Positions 14,410-21,761 of a stretch of DNA of 42,715 nt are shown here, in pieces. The DNA lies in the IMG/VR virus record IMGVR_UViG_3300042923_000243, positions 1 through 42,715 of that record, one strand, 5' to 3'. Both the position numbers and the translations under genes were made by a program. Origin of the DNA: a virus. Below the pieces are notes generated by a model, which did no database searches, was not told the DNA's origin, and saw nothing but the letters and a program-made list of their open reading frames with translations. The stretch's first letter is position 1; each line of letters opens with the position of its first letter.

Positions 14410-15183
14410 CTATAGACCTAGGTCTTTCTTTTGTTTTGTTTGTACTTTTTCAAGTCTTGTCATCAGTTTTTTCCATTGTTCAAGCTTCAATTCTGATAAT
14501 GCCTGGATGCTGTATTCTTTACAAATTTGAGCCGTTTTTACACCTGTTCTTTTCAGCTCAGCTTCTAAAGTTCCTAACTGGATTCTGTCAATTACCTTAT
14601 CATTTATAGCTTGTACATCTTCGTTTGGAACTTCTATCGGTTTTGAAGTCTGATTTTCAACTGGTGCAAATTTAGAATACTGTGTAACTCCTTTAGAGTC
14701 TTTTATTACCAAGCCTGTAATCTCTCTTTTGTGCTCTGTCTCTTTATACCTGATATCTGATACATAAGCTCCGTTAAACTGATAAGGATTAACTAATTCG
14801 TGCCCCTTACCGCCCTGCTTTGGTTGTGTAGCACAAGGAACAAATGTAAATCCTGCAGTATAAAGCTCTCTGCCTATTCCTACATTGAAAGCTGCTCTTT
14901 TAAAACTGTCTGAAGCTTCTCCTTTTTCTTTTTCTGTGAAGCTTTCAGTTCCGCAATCCCATTTCCAAACCCATTCTTTAATATCTCTGTTCCAGATACC
15001 TATACCGCAGTATAGATTGCCGTTTATAACTTCATGTTTTCTCTGCCATCCTTCAGGTCCGTATGTTTCATCTAGAATGTTCATATCGCACCTGGCATCT
15101 TTATAAAGGAGTAATGAAACACCTTTAGCTGTTACAGTCCCTACTCTTACATCTATTTCATCAGGTCTTAATCCTCTGAACAT
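14410..15183 (-). CDS. Rad52/Rad22-like single-strand annealing protein
   Basis: This anneals complementary single-stranded DNA coated by SSB and promotes phage recombination and repair. The 257-aa protein shows the Rad52 core: an N-terminal segment MFRGLRPDEIDVRVG, then GVSLLLYKDARCDMNILDETYGPE, GWQRKHEVINGNLYCGIGI, WKWDCGTES, and KGEASDSFKRAAFNVGIGRELYTAG, the hallmark of the family. The C-terminal 90 residues form a charged helical region likely to contact partners. It is followed by the DUF1351 gene and preceded by a coiled-coil hypothetical gene. No exonuclease gene of the classic lambda type is seen next to it. Confidence 0.9.
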   Translation of the reverse strand: MFRGLRPDEIDVRVGTVTAKGVSLLLYKDARCDMNILDETYGPEGWQRKHEVINGNLYCGIGIWNRDIKEWVWKWDCGTESFTEKEKGEASDSFKRAAFNVGIGRELYTAGFTFVPCATQPKQGGKGHELVNPYQFNGAYVSDIRYKETEHKREITGLVIKDSKGVTQYSKFAPVENQTSKPIEVPNEDVQAINDKVIDRIQLGTLEAELKRTGVKTAQICKEYSIQALSELKLEQWKKLMTRLEKVQTKQKKDLGL

Positions 15184-15185
15184 AT

Positions 15186-15728
15186 TTAAATGCCTCCTCT
15201 TAATTCCTTTAATAAAGCAATGTTAATAGGTGCCATTATCTCATTCTTAGTAACATTTTCTTCTGGAATTTCAAATCCTAATTCTTTTAAATACTCTGTT
15301 GCCTTAACACCAGTCATTGATGAAACATTGCCAAGTATCTTAGAAAATTCCTCATTGATTACCGCCTTTTGATTATCAAATTTTGAGTATGGTTCAAACC
15401 TCATATAAGCTTTTGTGTCAATGCTATCTTGAATGTCTTTTTTTATACCTTTGTTAAGAGAAGTTTGCAAATAATCCATAGCATTGGATATTCTTGAACA
15501 ATTGTAGGTATAATTTTTATTCCTATCAAAATAAGTCTGTATATTCTTCAACTTACCTAACAGTTTTTCAATATCAATTTCCAATTCATAAACTGAAATG
15601 CTTTTTAAAGATTCTTCGGCCTCTTGTTCCTTTATCCTATTTATTTCTTCAGTGGCTTTCTGTTTGGCGTTCTTAATAGTTTTTATTCTTTCTTCTTCTA
15701 TGAATTTCTTTATTTGAATTTTGTTCAT
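15186..15728 (-). CDS. Hypothetical coiled-coil protein
   Basis: The protein is 180 aa. The first 60 residues are strongly charged and helical (MNKIQIKKFIEEERIKTIKN, then KQKATEEINRIKEQEAEESL), forming a coiled coil. The rest is helical with a hydrophobic C-terminal part (MAPINIALLKELRGGI). I do not recognise it. It ends three bases before the Rad52-like gene, so translation is nearly coupled and a recombination role is plausible. Its start overlaps the preceding gene by 4 bases. No catalytic motif is visible. Confidence 0.72.
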   Translation of the reverse strand: MNKIQIKKFIEEERIKTIKNAKQKATEEINRIKEQEAEESLKSISVYELEIDIEKLLGKLKNIQTYFDRNKNYTYNCSRISNAMDYLQTSLNKGIKKDIQDSIDTKAYMRFEPYSKFDNQKAVINEEFSKILGNVSSMTGVKATEYLKELGFEIPEENVTKNEIMAPINIALLKELRGGI

Positions 15729-16084
15729 TTAACTTCCCCCTCGATTTTATTTTCATCATTTTCAAACAACAAACTATCTGTGATGCAAAAGAATGTTAAG
15801 CCGCTGATAATGCATGTGTATTTATATTGTCTTTTGTCAAATCTCTCAACTGTGTATTTTTTGTCTTCTATAACTTTCTTGAAATTTTCTTCGCCGTAAT
15901 ACTGAAATGCCTCTTTTTCATTTCCTAGGTATGAAATATTTATAATACCTAGTTCCTTTGCTTTTAATGTTGCTAGTCTATAATCAACTGCACCGTCAAC
16001 TAATTTTTCTATTTGCATTTCTTTGTCCTTTCTGCTACAATGTAGCTGTATAAGATTTTTTAATTGCTGCTGATTAGTTCGCAC
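15725..16084 (-). CDS. Hypothetical protein
   Basis: The protein is 119 aa with a GTG start at 16084; the ribosome site is weak (GATTAGGTG), so its translation may depend on coupling to the overlapping upstream gene. The sequence has a basic helical N terminus (MRTNQQQLKNLIQLHCSRKD) and a beta-rich C-terminal half (YTVERFDKRQYKYTCIISGLTFFCITDS). No family is recognised. It overlaps the genes on both sides, typical of compact phage early regions. Confidence 0.65.
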   Translation of the reverse strand: MRTNQQQLKNLIQLHCSRKDKEMQIEKLVDGAVDYRLATLKAKELGIINISYLGNEKEAFQYYGEENFKKVIEDKKYTVERFDKRQYKYTCIISGLTFFCITDSLLFENDENKIEGEVK

Positions 16085-16431
16085 CTAATCGGCTCTTTTT
16101 TTCTACAGTTCGATGGTAAGCCGTATTTGATTCTCCAGTACCTTATTGCCCCCTCACTTAGACCAATTTTTAATGAAATTTTGTAGTCACTTAAGTTTTG
16201 CTTGTAATACTCAAGGAACTTATCTTTTGTTAGCTCCTTTTTATGCTTGTTGTTCACCTTTGCAGGTGCTTCTAACTCGCAACCATTATCTTGAAGTATT
16301 TTGATAATTTTTTCTTTGCTAAAAAGAGTCAATTCTTGAAGCAACTTTATTCTGTTTAGGTTTACGTCTGCTTTTTTGTACATTCCGCATATTTCTTCTT
16401 CTGAATACAACAGCCTTGAAATTTTCAACAC
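16060..16431 (-). CDS. Helix-turn-helix protein of early region
   Basis: The protein is 123 aa from the GTG at 16431 (a TTG at 16428 is equally close to AGGAGG). The C-terminal half contains LTKDKFLEYYKQNLSDYKIS followed by LKIGLSEGAIRYWRIKYGLP, a clear helix-turn-helix of the resolvase or homeodomain kind, with a basic tail RKKEPIRC. It is probably a small DNA-binding regulator of early genes. The N-terminal half is helical and may mediate dimer formation. Its 5' end overlaps the 71-aa membrane protein frame by 113 bases. Confidence 0.72.
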   Translation of the reverse strand: MLKISRLLYSEEEICGMYKKADVNLNRIKLLQELTLFSKEKIIKILQDNGCELEAPAKVNNKHKKELTKDKFLEYYKQNLSDYKISLKIGLSEGAIRYWRIKYGLPSNCRKKEPIRCELISSN

Positions 16432-16534
16432 CTCCTATGTCCTGCCAAGCAAACACACATATCCATCCGGCTACTGTTATAAAGAATGCTTGTACTGCTA
16501 TTGTTATTAATTCACTTGCTAGATCTGAAAACAT
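16319..16534 (-). CDS. Small membrane protein (71 aa)
   Basis: The ATG at 16534 follows GGAGGGAGG. Residues 5-29 form one hydrophobic helix (ELITIAVQAFFITVAGWICVF). The rest is very basic (FRRRNMRNVQKSRRKPKQNK), so the C terminus should face the cytoplasm. The last third is read from the same DNA as the start of the HTH gene in another frame, an overlap of 113 bases. The basic tail may be only a by-product of that overlap. Function is unknown; small membrane proteins in this position can act in superinfection exclusion. Confidence 0.5.
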   Translation of the reverse strand: MFSDLASELITIAVQAFFITVAGWICVFAWQDIGGVENFKAVVFRRRNMRNVQKSRRKPKQNKVASRIDSF

Positions 16535-16545
16535 ATCCTCCCTCC

Positions 16546-17076
16546 TTAGATTGATTTTAAATATTCTGGTATATTCTGATATCTAACAGGAAATATCATT
16601 GCTATTTCTTCATTATCTTGTGTGTAGATTGGTTGATTTGGACCTGAACCATATAATTTTGTATAATCAGCTATGTCAACAATATCCGCGTACACTTTAT
16701 TAACAAAGATATAGTCACTTTCTGATTTTAAAATAATGTCATTTTGGAGACTTCTTATGTTCATAAGACTTGTGTATTTGATTTCATTCTTCGGTATGTT
16801 CTCCAGTAGCTCTACAAGAAATTTAATTCTCTCTTCATCTAGAGGCTCTGGACCTTTGTACATATTTCTTATTTCATATCCCTTTCCTACTTCCGGTATT
16901 GCCTGAAATAAATTTATAAGGGTTACAAATATGCCTTTTTCTATGTGCAGTTGCTTTGTTGTTCTTATTCCCCAGTACCCGGCAAAGAGGTAACTGTATT
17001 TTTCTGTCCTGAACCAAACTACTTGTGAATACTTGCTGTATTTAAGCGCCTTTCCAAGATTTTTAAAATTAATCAT
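16546..17076 (-). CDS. Hypothetical protein
   Basis: The protein is 176 aa with a well-formed globular sequence (MINFKNLGKALKYSKYSQVV, LFAGYWGIRTTKQLHIEKGIF, DYIFVNKVYADIVDIADYTK). It contains many beta-strand-like stretches with a regular hydrophobic pattern. The SDYIFVNKVYADIV part and its length slightly recall sliding-clamp-like folds, but I cannot support that. It lies between the antirepressor and the membrane protein and is transcribed with them. There is no signal peptide or membrane segment. Confidence 0.68.
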   Translation of the reverse strand: MINFKNLGKALKYSKYSQVVWFRTEKYSYLFAGYWGIRTTKQLHIEKGIFVTLINLFQAIPEVGKGYEIRNMYKGPEPLDEERIKFLVELLENIPKNEIKYTSLMNIRSLQNDIILKSESDYIFVNKVYADIVDIADYTKLYGSGPNQPIYTQDNEEIAMIFPVRYQNIPEYLKSI

Positions 17077-17091
17077 CTTACTTCTATCCTC

Positions 17092-17853
17092 CTATGCTAT
17101 ATTCTTGAACTTATTTACAAAGTATATCTGTCCCTTGCCTGTTACCTTTGGAGTCTTATTAACGCTTATGTGTCCATCAGCATGTGTTATCGAGGTCTCT
17201 TTAATCTCAAACAGTCCCAGGTCCATGCTGTATTGAGTTGGCATATTGTAATCAGTGCCTTTTCTTCTTATTAAATAACCATTGTTTCTCAGCCATTCAA
17301 ATAATCTGTTCTGTCCGATATCAGCACCGTTTTGATTCAATAATTTTGCTAACTCTCCAACAAGTATTGATGTTTTAGATGTTTGCACACTTTCCGCAAA
17401 TAAGACCATTGGTTTATTGCTTTCAATTTGCTTTTCAGCCTGCAATCTCTTTTCTCTTTCTGCTTTTAGATCTGTTGCAAGTCTTATGATCGTGTCTGGA
17501 TTTAATAAAGCTTCTTCAATTTTTTCAGGTGTCATATAAGCACCATGCTTTCTGATAGAAGGGAGAACTTCATCAAATACCCACTTTTCAAATTTCTCTG
17601 CTGATGAAAGCTTACTGTTTGTGATTAAGCGGTACATATCACCCTCTGTGATAAAAAGCATTTGTTGTATTCCACCACTTGTAGGTACTTCCATTTTGGA
17701 AACCCCTTTGCAGTGAGTATTAACCGCTTTGCTTGGGATGACATATCCTAATGCTTTTGCAACATCACTTCCACAGAATAAAATCTTTCCGGCTTCCTCA
17801 ATCGTTCTTATCTCTCCAAATTCTTGATTATTAAATATCTTTAGTTCGTTCAT
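17092..17853 (-). CDS. BRO/ANT-type phage antirepressor
   Basis: The protein is 253 aa. Residues 1-105 form a BRO-N domain (IFNNQEFGEIRTIEEAGKIL, LFCGSDVAKALGY, then EKWVFDEVLPSIRKHGAYMT). A coiled linker follows, then a C-terminal KilAC/ANT domain (ILVGELAKLLNQNGADIGQNR, LFEWLRNNGYLIRRKG, GKGQIYFVNKF). Antirepressors of this type neutralise the phage repressor or control early genes. An ATG follows AAGGAGG. It is the first large gene of the lytic arm after the Cro-like gene and a 55-aa gene. The terminator-like hairpin upstream (17911-17946) may delay its expression. Confidence 0.92.
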   Translation of the reverse strand: MNELKIFNNQEFGEIRTIEEAGKILFCGSDVAKALGYVIPSKAVNTHCKGVSKMEVPTSGGIQQMLFITEGDMYRLITNSKLSSAEKFEKWVFDEVLPSIRKHGAYMTPEKIEEALLNPDTIIRLATDLKAEREKRLQAEKQIESNKPMVLFAESVQTSKTSILVGELAKLLNQNGADIGQNRLFEWLRNNGYLIRRKGTDYNMPTQYSMDLGLFEIKETSITHADGHISVNKTPKVTGKGQIYFVNKFKNIA

Positions 17854-17910
17854 CTTTCCTCCTTAGTTCTAAATTATCTCTACCTACATATGTTGGTTAA
17901 GAGCTTGTCT

Positions 17911-17946
17911 TATAAAAAGTATTTTTATAAAGAGCTTTGAGCTCTT
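17911..17946 (-). terminator. Terminator-like hairpin before the antirepressor
   Basis: On the minus strand AAGAGCT and AGCTCTT pair perfectly around a 3-base loop, then an A/T-rich tract that itself forms TATAAAAA/TTTTTATA. The T run is imperfect, so partial termination or attenuation is more likely than a full stop. Confidence 0.5.
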
Positions 17947-17963
17947 CTTTGTCATTTCTGTGT

Positions 17964-18131
17964 TTAACTTAATTCCTTTTGTTTACTCATTAGGTTAACT
18001 AATTTCTTTTTAACTCTAATTTGTGCTTTTAAAAGCTCTTCAGGTGTTAATACAGGACGTATGTGTGTTACTGTAACCTCTCTGCCGCCTAACATTACTT
18101 TTTCAACTGTCTTATATGTTTCACGTTTCAA
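17964..18131 (-). CDS. Small hypothetical protein of the lytic arm (55 aa)
   Basis: TTG start at 18131 behind GAGGTGGTG. The product begins MKRETYKTVEKVMLGGREVT, continues VTHIRPVLTPEELLKAQIRV and ends basic (KKKLVNLMSKQKELS). It is a small mixed alpha/beta protein with no membrane segment. The sequence type is familiar from clostridial phage early regions but has no named function. It is the second gene of the lytic transcript, between the Cro-like gene and the antirepressor. The clear codon pattern and ribosome site support it. Confidence 0.66.
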   Translation of the reverse strand: MKRETYKTVEKVMLGGREVTVTHIRPVLTPEELLKAQIRVKKKLVNLMSKQKELS

Positions 18132-18216
18132 TAGCACCACCTCTGTATAATTTATTCAATCCTGGTTGTACATTATGCTGTATTTGTTTATTTACAATCT
18201 TGGTAATTATCCATAA

Positions 18217-18522
18217 TTACACAGCTTTATTCTGAGCTATGATAGATATATAGCATTTAACTAAATCTTTCTGATTTTCTGTTAGTGCATCATATATCTT
18301 TGAAAAATTTCTTGATTCTTGAGATGGAAGAAATTCATCTGTGTTCAATAAATAATCTGTGCTTACGCAGAAATATTTAGCAACTGATAGAACTTTGCCT
18401 ATTGTAGGTTGATTGACATCCCATCTATGAATTGTCCCATTACCAAAACCTAGAATTCTTTCCAATTCTGAAATTGTAATATTTTTTGTTTTACATAAAA
18501 TTTTTATTTTTTCTAAAATCAT
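18217..18522 (-). CDS. Cro-like HTH regulator
   Basis: The protein is 101 aa from the ATG at 18522, behind a perfect AAGGAGGTG; a longer frame upstream to 18693 would use the operator region and is rejected. An XRE-type helix-turn-helix occupies residues 5-60 (ITISELERILGFGNGTIHRW, then VAKYFCVSTDYLL). The stretch LGFGNGTI is identical to that in the divergent repressor, so both probably read the same operators. It is the first gene of the minus-strand lytic transcript from promoter 18685-18713. Cro-like function is inferred from position. The short C-terminal part is helical and could dimerise. Confidence 0.83.
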   Translation of the reverse strand: MILEKIKILCKTKNITISELERILGFGNGTIHRWDVNQPTIGKVLSVAKYFCVSTDYLLNTDEFLPSQESRNFSKIYDALTENQKDLVKCYISIIAQNKAV

Positions 18523-18560
18523 AATTTTCACCTCCTTGTCGATAAAATAATATTGACATT

Positions 18561-18580
18561 TAATAGAAAATAATCTATTA
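18561..18580. promoter_or_regulatory. Operator-like inverted repeat O5 (divergent copy)
   Basis: TAATAGA and TCTATTA arms with a 6-base centre. The geometry is the same as O1-O4 but the outer bases differ, so it is the weakest candidate. It lies close to the Cro-like start. Confidence 0.45.
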
Positions 18581-18597
18581 TAAAATAAAGACAAATA

Positions 18598-18613
18598 AAA
18601 GATTATTTTCTTG
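18598..18613. promoter_or_regulatory. Operator O4
   Basis: AAAGA, 6 bases, TCTTG. The right half matches the consensus; the left half has one change from CAAGA. Confidence 0.6.
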
Positions 18614-18658
18614 TCATTTAAATAAAAATTGCAGTTTTTATTTAAATTGTTTGAAATA

Positions 18659-18674
18659 CGAGATTTATTTCTTG
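18659..18674. promoter_or_regulatory. Operator O3
   Basis: CGAGA, 6 bases, TCTTG. The centre lies 32 bases from O2. It overlaps the start region of the minus-strand promoter. Confidence 0.7.
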
Positions 18675-18684
18675 TGACACTTTC

Positions 18685-18713
18685 ATTATACAAGATTATA
18701 TTCTTGCTGTCAA
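18685..18713 (-). promoter_or_regulatory. Lytic promoter (Cro side)
   Basis: The minus strand has consensus TTGACA and TATAAT with exactly 17 bases between. The spacer is operator O2 itself (CAAGA, 6 bases, TCTTG), so a repressor bound there would block RNA polymerase. It drives 18522 and the early operon. Confidence 0.88.
18691..18706. promoter_or_regulatory. Operator O2
   Basis: CAAGA, TTATAT, TCTTG. It fills the spacer of the lytic promoter. Confidence 0.8.
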
Positions 18714-18720
18714 TAACTTT

Positions 18721-18740
18721 AACAAGATTTTTTTCTTGTT
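18721..18740. promoter_or_regulatory. Operator O1
   Basis: AACAAGA and TCTTGTT perfect arms with a 6-base T centre. It lies upstream of the lytic -35 and just before the ribosome site of the CI-like gene. The centre is 32 bases from O2. Confidence 0.8.
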
Positions 18741-18757
18741 AATGAAAGGAGATACAT

Positions 18758-19093
18758 ATGGATTTACGAGATAGAATTCGTGAGCTCGCTAAAAAGAAGG
18801 GATTAAGTTTGCCTAAGCTTGAAGAAGAGTTAGGTTTTGGCAATGGGACGATTGTAAAATGGGATAAAGCTAAACCGAATATTGATAAGCTAAAAAAAGT
18901 AGCTGATTATTTAGATGTATCTATAGACTACTTAGTCGACGGAAAAGAAATCGAGGATTCAGACCCCGATATTCAACTAATCAGAAGAGCAAGTAAAAAA
19001 ATGAATATAAAGCAAAAAGAAAAAATGATGGAATTACTAAAAATTTCATTTGAGGAATTATTTGATGATGAAATGGAGGATAAAGAACGATAG
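18758..19093 (+). CDS. CI/ImmR-like repressor
   Basis: The protein is 111 aa with an ATG behind AAAGGAGA. An XRE-type helix-turn-helix spans residues 4-60 (GLSLPKLEEELGFGNGTIVK, then LKKVADYLDVSIDYLVDGKE). The C-terminal half is helical and acidic, and suited to oligomerise. It lacks the S24 LexA-like self-cleavage domain. Inactivation therefore probably needs the metallopeptidase encoded next (19096), as with ICEBs1 ImmR and ImmA. It is the first gene of the plus-strand lysogeny transcript, with operators O1-O3 just upstream, so it should repress the lytic promoter and control itself. The recognition region matches that of the Cro-like protein. Confidence 0.9.
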   Translation: MDLRDRIRELAKKKGLSLPKLEEELGFGNGTIVKWDKAKPNIDKLKKVADYLDVSIDYLVDGKEIEDSDPDIQLIRRASKKMNIKQKEKMMELLKISFEELFDDEMEDKER

Positions 19094-19095
19094 TC

Positions 19096-20163
19096 TTGAC
19101 ACCAAATTATACTAGCGCAGTTAATCGCTCTGTTGAAGTGTTAGGTCAATACGGCATTAATGAGGCACCTATTGACCTAAGAATTATTATAAATCAAATC
19201 CCTAATATGCGAATTTGTTCTTATTCTGACTTTTCCAAATTAAATGGATGCTCAATTGATGAAATTATAGAGTTTTTAGGTAGTGAATTAGGGGCAATAG
19301 CTAAAGATTCCAAAAAGAAAAGATACGTTATATATTATAATGACACTAAATATAATCGTGGACTTGATAGGTTTACTGTAGCTCATGAACTTGGACATTA
19401 TTTTTTAAATCATTATGATAGAGTTGATAAAGCTGTACTTAATAGAGGTGGCTTTAACGAAAAAGAGTATCAATCTATAGAAAACGAAGCTAATTGTTTT
19501 GCACGTAATTTATTATCACCAGTACCTTTATATAATAGAATTATAAGAGATCCATTGACGTTTGAATGGAGAGTGATGGAGGCTTTTAATATTTCATATG
19601 AAGCTAAAAATTCAAGAATAAAATTCTTGCCACTTGATGAATATAGAGTAACGAGAGCACACATTAAATATTTTAACAATTATAAAATGCCATATTTTGA
19701 TTATTGTGCAAAATGTAATCATCCAATTGAAAAATTAACAAATTACTGTCCAATATGTGGCGGAACTGAATTAAGGACAATTTGGGATCCAGAAATAAGT
19801 GATGACGGTTGGAATATAGAAAGGAGAAAACCTATGTTTTATAATGGAATAGAGGTAGATAATGAATCAAAGGCAATAGTATGCCCTGTATGTAATAATG
19901 AAGATTCAAATCAAGGAGATTATTGTTCTATTTGTGGAACTTATATTGTAAACAGATGTACTAATACTGATTATCCTGGTAGAAGTGAATACGATGATGA
20001 ACCATGTGGTGCCTTATTAGATGGCAATGCAAGATATTGTACTCATTGTGGACAACAATCAACATTTCTAAGAGACGGGTTATTAAAACCTTGGAATGAA
20101 TCTAGCCACAATGAAACCGAAGTGAACATTTGGGATGCAGACAGCGAAGATATTCCGTTTTAA
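19096..20163 (+). CDS. ImmA/IrrE-type metallopeptidase with zinc ribbons and SSB-like tail
   Basis: The protein is 355 aa with a TTG start at 19096. Residues 90-140 form the peptidase core: RFTVAHELGHYFLNH with HExxH at 97-101 and ENEANCFA with a likely third ligand near 131. Known ImmA proteins cleave the adjacent phage or ICE repressor. Unlike the usual short ImmA, the C-terminal 155 residues hold three CxxC pairs of zinc-ribbon type: 204/207 with 218/221, 263/266 with 277/280, and 288/304 with 315/318. The last residues are DADSEDIPF, almost the same as the SSB tail DDEDIPF. It lies 2 bases behind the repressor, so the pair is co-translated. Confidence 0.88.
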   Translation: MTPNYTSAVNRSVEVLGQYGINEAPIDLRIIINQIPNMRICSYSDFSKLNGCSIDEIIEFLGSELGAIAKDSKKKRYVIYYNDTKYNRGLDRFTVAHELGHYFLNHYDRVDKAVLNRGGFNEKEYQSIENEANCFARNLLSPVPLYNRIIRDPLTFEWRVMEAFNISYEAKNSRIKFLPLDEYRVTRAHIKYFNNYKMPYFDYCAKCNHPIEKLTNYCPICGGTELRTIWDPEISDDGWNIERRKPMFYNGIEVDNESKAIVCPVCNNEDSNQGDYCSICGTYIVNRCTNTDYPGRSEYDDEPCGALLDGNARYCTHCGQQSTFLRDGLLKPWNESSHNETEVNIWDADSEDIPF

Positions 20164-20183
20164 TAATAGAAGGGAATGGTATA

Positions 20184-21680
20184 ATGATAGCAATTTATAC
20201 ACGTCAAAGTATAGATAAAAAAGATAGTGTCAGTATTGAAGTGCAAATAGAGTTTTGCAAGAAACAATTTAGTGATGAAGAATTCAAAGTATATAATGAT
20301 AAAGGTTATTCTGGAAGCAACATCAATCGACCAGCCTTCGAAGAAATGATTGATGATATTCATGCAGGAAATATAGAAAAAGTAATTGTATATAGATTAG
20401 ACAGAATAAGCAGGTCCTTACTTGACTTCGCCAATATCATAGAGATGTTTAATCAATACAATGTAGAATTTATAAGTTCAACTGAAAAGTTTGACACAGG
20501 AACTCCTATCGGACGTGCTATGTTAAATATTATAATGGTTTTTGCACAATTAGAAAGAGAGACTATTCAATTAAGAATTAAGGATAATTATTATTCTAGG
20601 GGAAAGCAGGGTCTTTTTATGGGAGGAAGAATTCCATTTGGTTATGTAAGAGAACCTTACCCTGCAGCTGGTAGAAAGGCTTCTACATATGCACCTAATC
20701 CAATTCATGCTGATATAGTCAAGAATATATACAAATTGTATTCAACCACACTCTCTACCGGTCAACTGACAGAATATTTAAATAAAATATTACCAGATGA
20801 ACCGTGGGCAAATACTAAAATTACAAGAATACTAAGAAATCCATGTTATGTTAAAGCAGATGCTGATATATACATGTATTATAAGAACCTTGGGGCTATA
20901 ATTGACAATGACTTAATTGACTTTAATAATATTAACGGATGCTTTCTATACGGGGATAGAAAGTCTAAAACAAAATTTAAAAAAGAGAATATAGAAGGGC
21001 AACATTTGTGTATATCTGTTCACCCTGGATTAGTTGATAGCAGCACGTGGCTTGCTTGCCAATATAAACTGGACAACAGTCAGTTTATAAGAAATACTGG
21101 CAAAGGTAAAGTAACATGGTTATCCGGCTTAACTAAATGTATTGATTGTGGTTATGCTATGGTGGCAAGAAGAACGGGAAAAACTGATGATAAAATTTAT
21201 TTCTACTGCAAGGGCAAATATGACTACAAGTGCTGTGATACTAATGCTACATGGAATACAAGAGAATTAGAAAATTATATTGAAGAACTTATTTTAAAAA
21301 AAATCGAGAATCTTAGGACTATTAATTTCAAAGAAGAAAATATTAATACATCTGAAATAAATGATATAAAATTAAAAATTGTTGGTATTGATGAAAAAAT
21401 TGAAAATCTTATTAACCAACTCCAAGATTCATCGACAGTAACAGCAAAATACATTAATGAGCGAATTGAAAAATTAGATTCTGAAAAAAAAGAATTAAGT
21501 AGTCAGATTAATAATCAACTAGGACATAAAATTAATAATCAAAAAATTATTGAGTTAGTGAATTCATTTTCATCATGGCAAGAATTAAGTTTTGAAGATA
21601 AGAAAAATTATATAAGGGTATTTATCAATAGGATATATTTAGGTAATAATAATATTGATATAGAATGGATAGAATACTAG
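20184..21680 (+). CDS. Large serine recombinase (phage integrase type)
   Basis: The protein is 498 aa from the ATG at 20184, behind AGAAGGG. The N-terminal resolvase domain begins MIAIYTRQS with the nucleophile at Ser9, then YRLDRISRS (about 70-78) and TPIGRAMLNIIMVFAQLERE. The recombinase domain follows (GRIPFGYVREP), then a zinc ribbon with Cys 319, 322, 342 and 350, and a coiled coil of about 75 residues before a short C-terminal tail. This domain order and the length are those of TP901-1-type integrases. It is the last gene of the lysogeny transcript. A 44-bp inverted-repeat site starts 15 bases after its stop and is the likely attP. Confidence 0.93.
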   Translation: MIAIYTRQSIDKKDSVSIEVQIEFCKKQFSDEEFKVYNDKGYSGSNINRPAFEEMIDDIHAGNIEKVIVYRLDRISRSLLDFANIIEMFNQYNVEFISSTEKFDTGTPIGRAMLNIIMVFAQLERETIQLRIKDNYYSRGKQGLFMGGRIPFGYVREPYPAAGRKASTYAPNPIHADIVKNIYKLYSTTLSTGQLTEYLNKILPDEPWANTKITRILRNPCYVKADADIYMYYKNLGAIIDNDLIDFNNINGCFLYGDRKSKTKFKKENIEGQHLCISVHPGLVDSSTWLACQYKLDNSQFIRNTGKGKVTWLSGLTKCIDCGYAMVARRTGKTDDKIYFYCKGKYDYKCCDTNATWNTRELENYIEELILKKIENLRTINFKEENINTSEINDIKLKIVGIDEKIENLINQLQDSSTVTAKYINERIEKLDSEKKELSSQINNQLGHKINNQKIIELVNSFSSWQELSFEDKKNYIRVFINRIYLGNNNIDIEWIEY

Positions 21681-21694
21681 TTAATTTTGCATAT

Positions 21695-21738
21695 GTTCCT
21701 TTGGTTGCATATACTAGAATATTTGTAACCAAAGGAAC
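21695..21738. promoter_or_regulatory. Candidate attP of the serine recombinase
   Basis: GTTCCTTTGGTT (21695-21706) and AACCAAAGGAAC (21727-21738) are perfect 12-bp inverted repeats around 20 bases. The size and symmetry fit a serine-integrase attP, with arms where the zinc-ribbon domain would bind. No T run follows on either strand, which speaks against a terminator between these convergent genes. Confidence 0.6.
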
Positions 21739-21761
21739 TACTGAATAATAAGGATAATTAA

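Noticed and set aside
18523-18693. N-terminal extension of the Cro-like protein up to 18693
   Set aside because: It would run through promoter and operators and has no ribosome site; the ATG at 18522 has a perfect one.
21695-21738. Bidirectional terminator between convergent recombinase genes
   Set aside because: The stem is strong but neither side has a T run, and the 20-base loop is large; an attachment site fits better.
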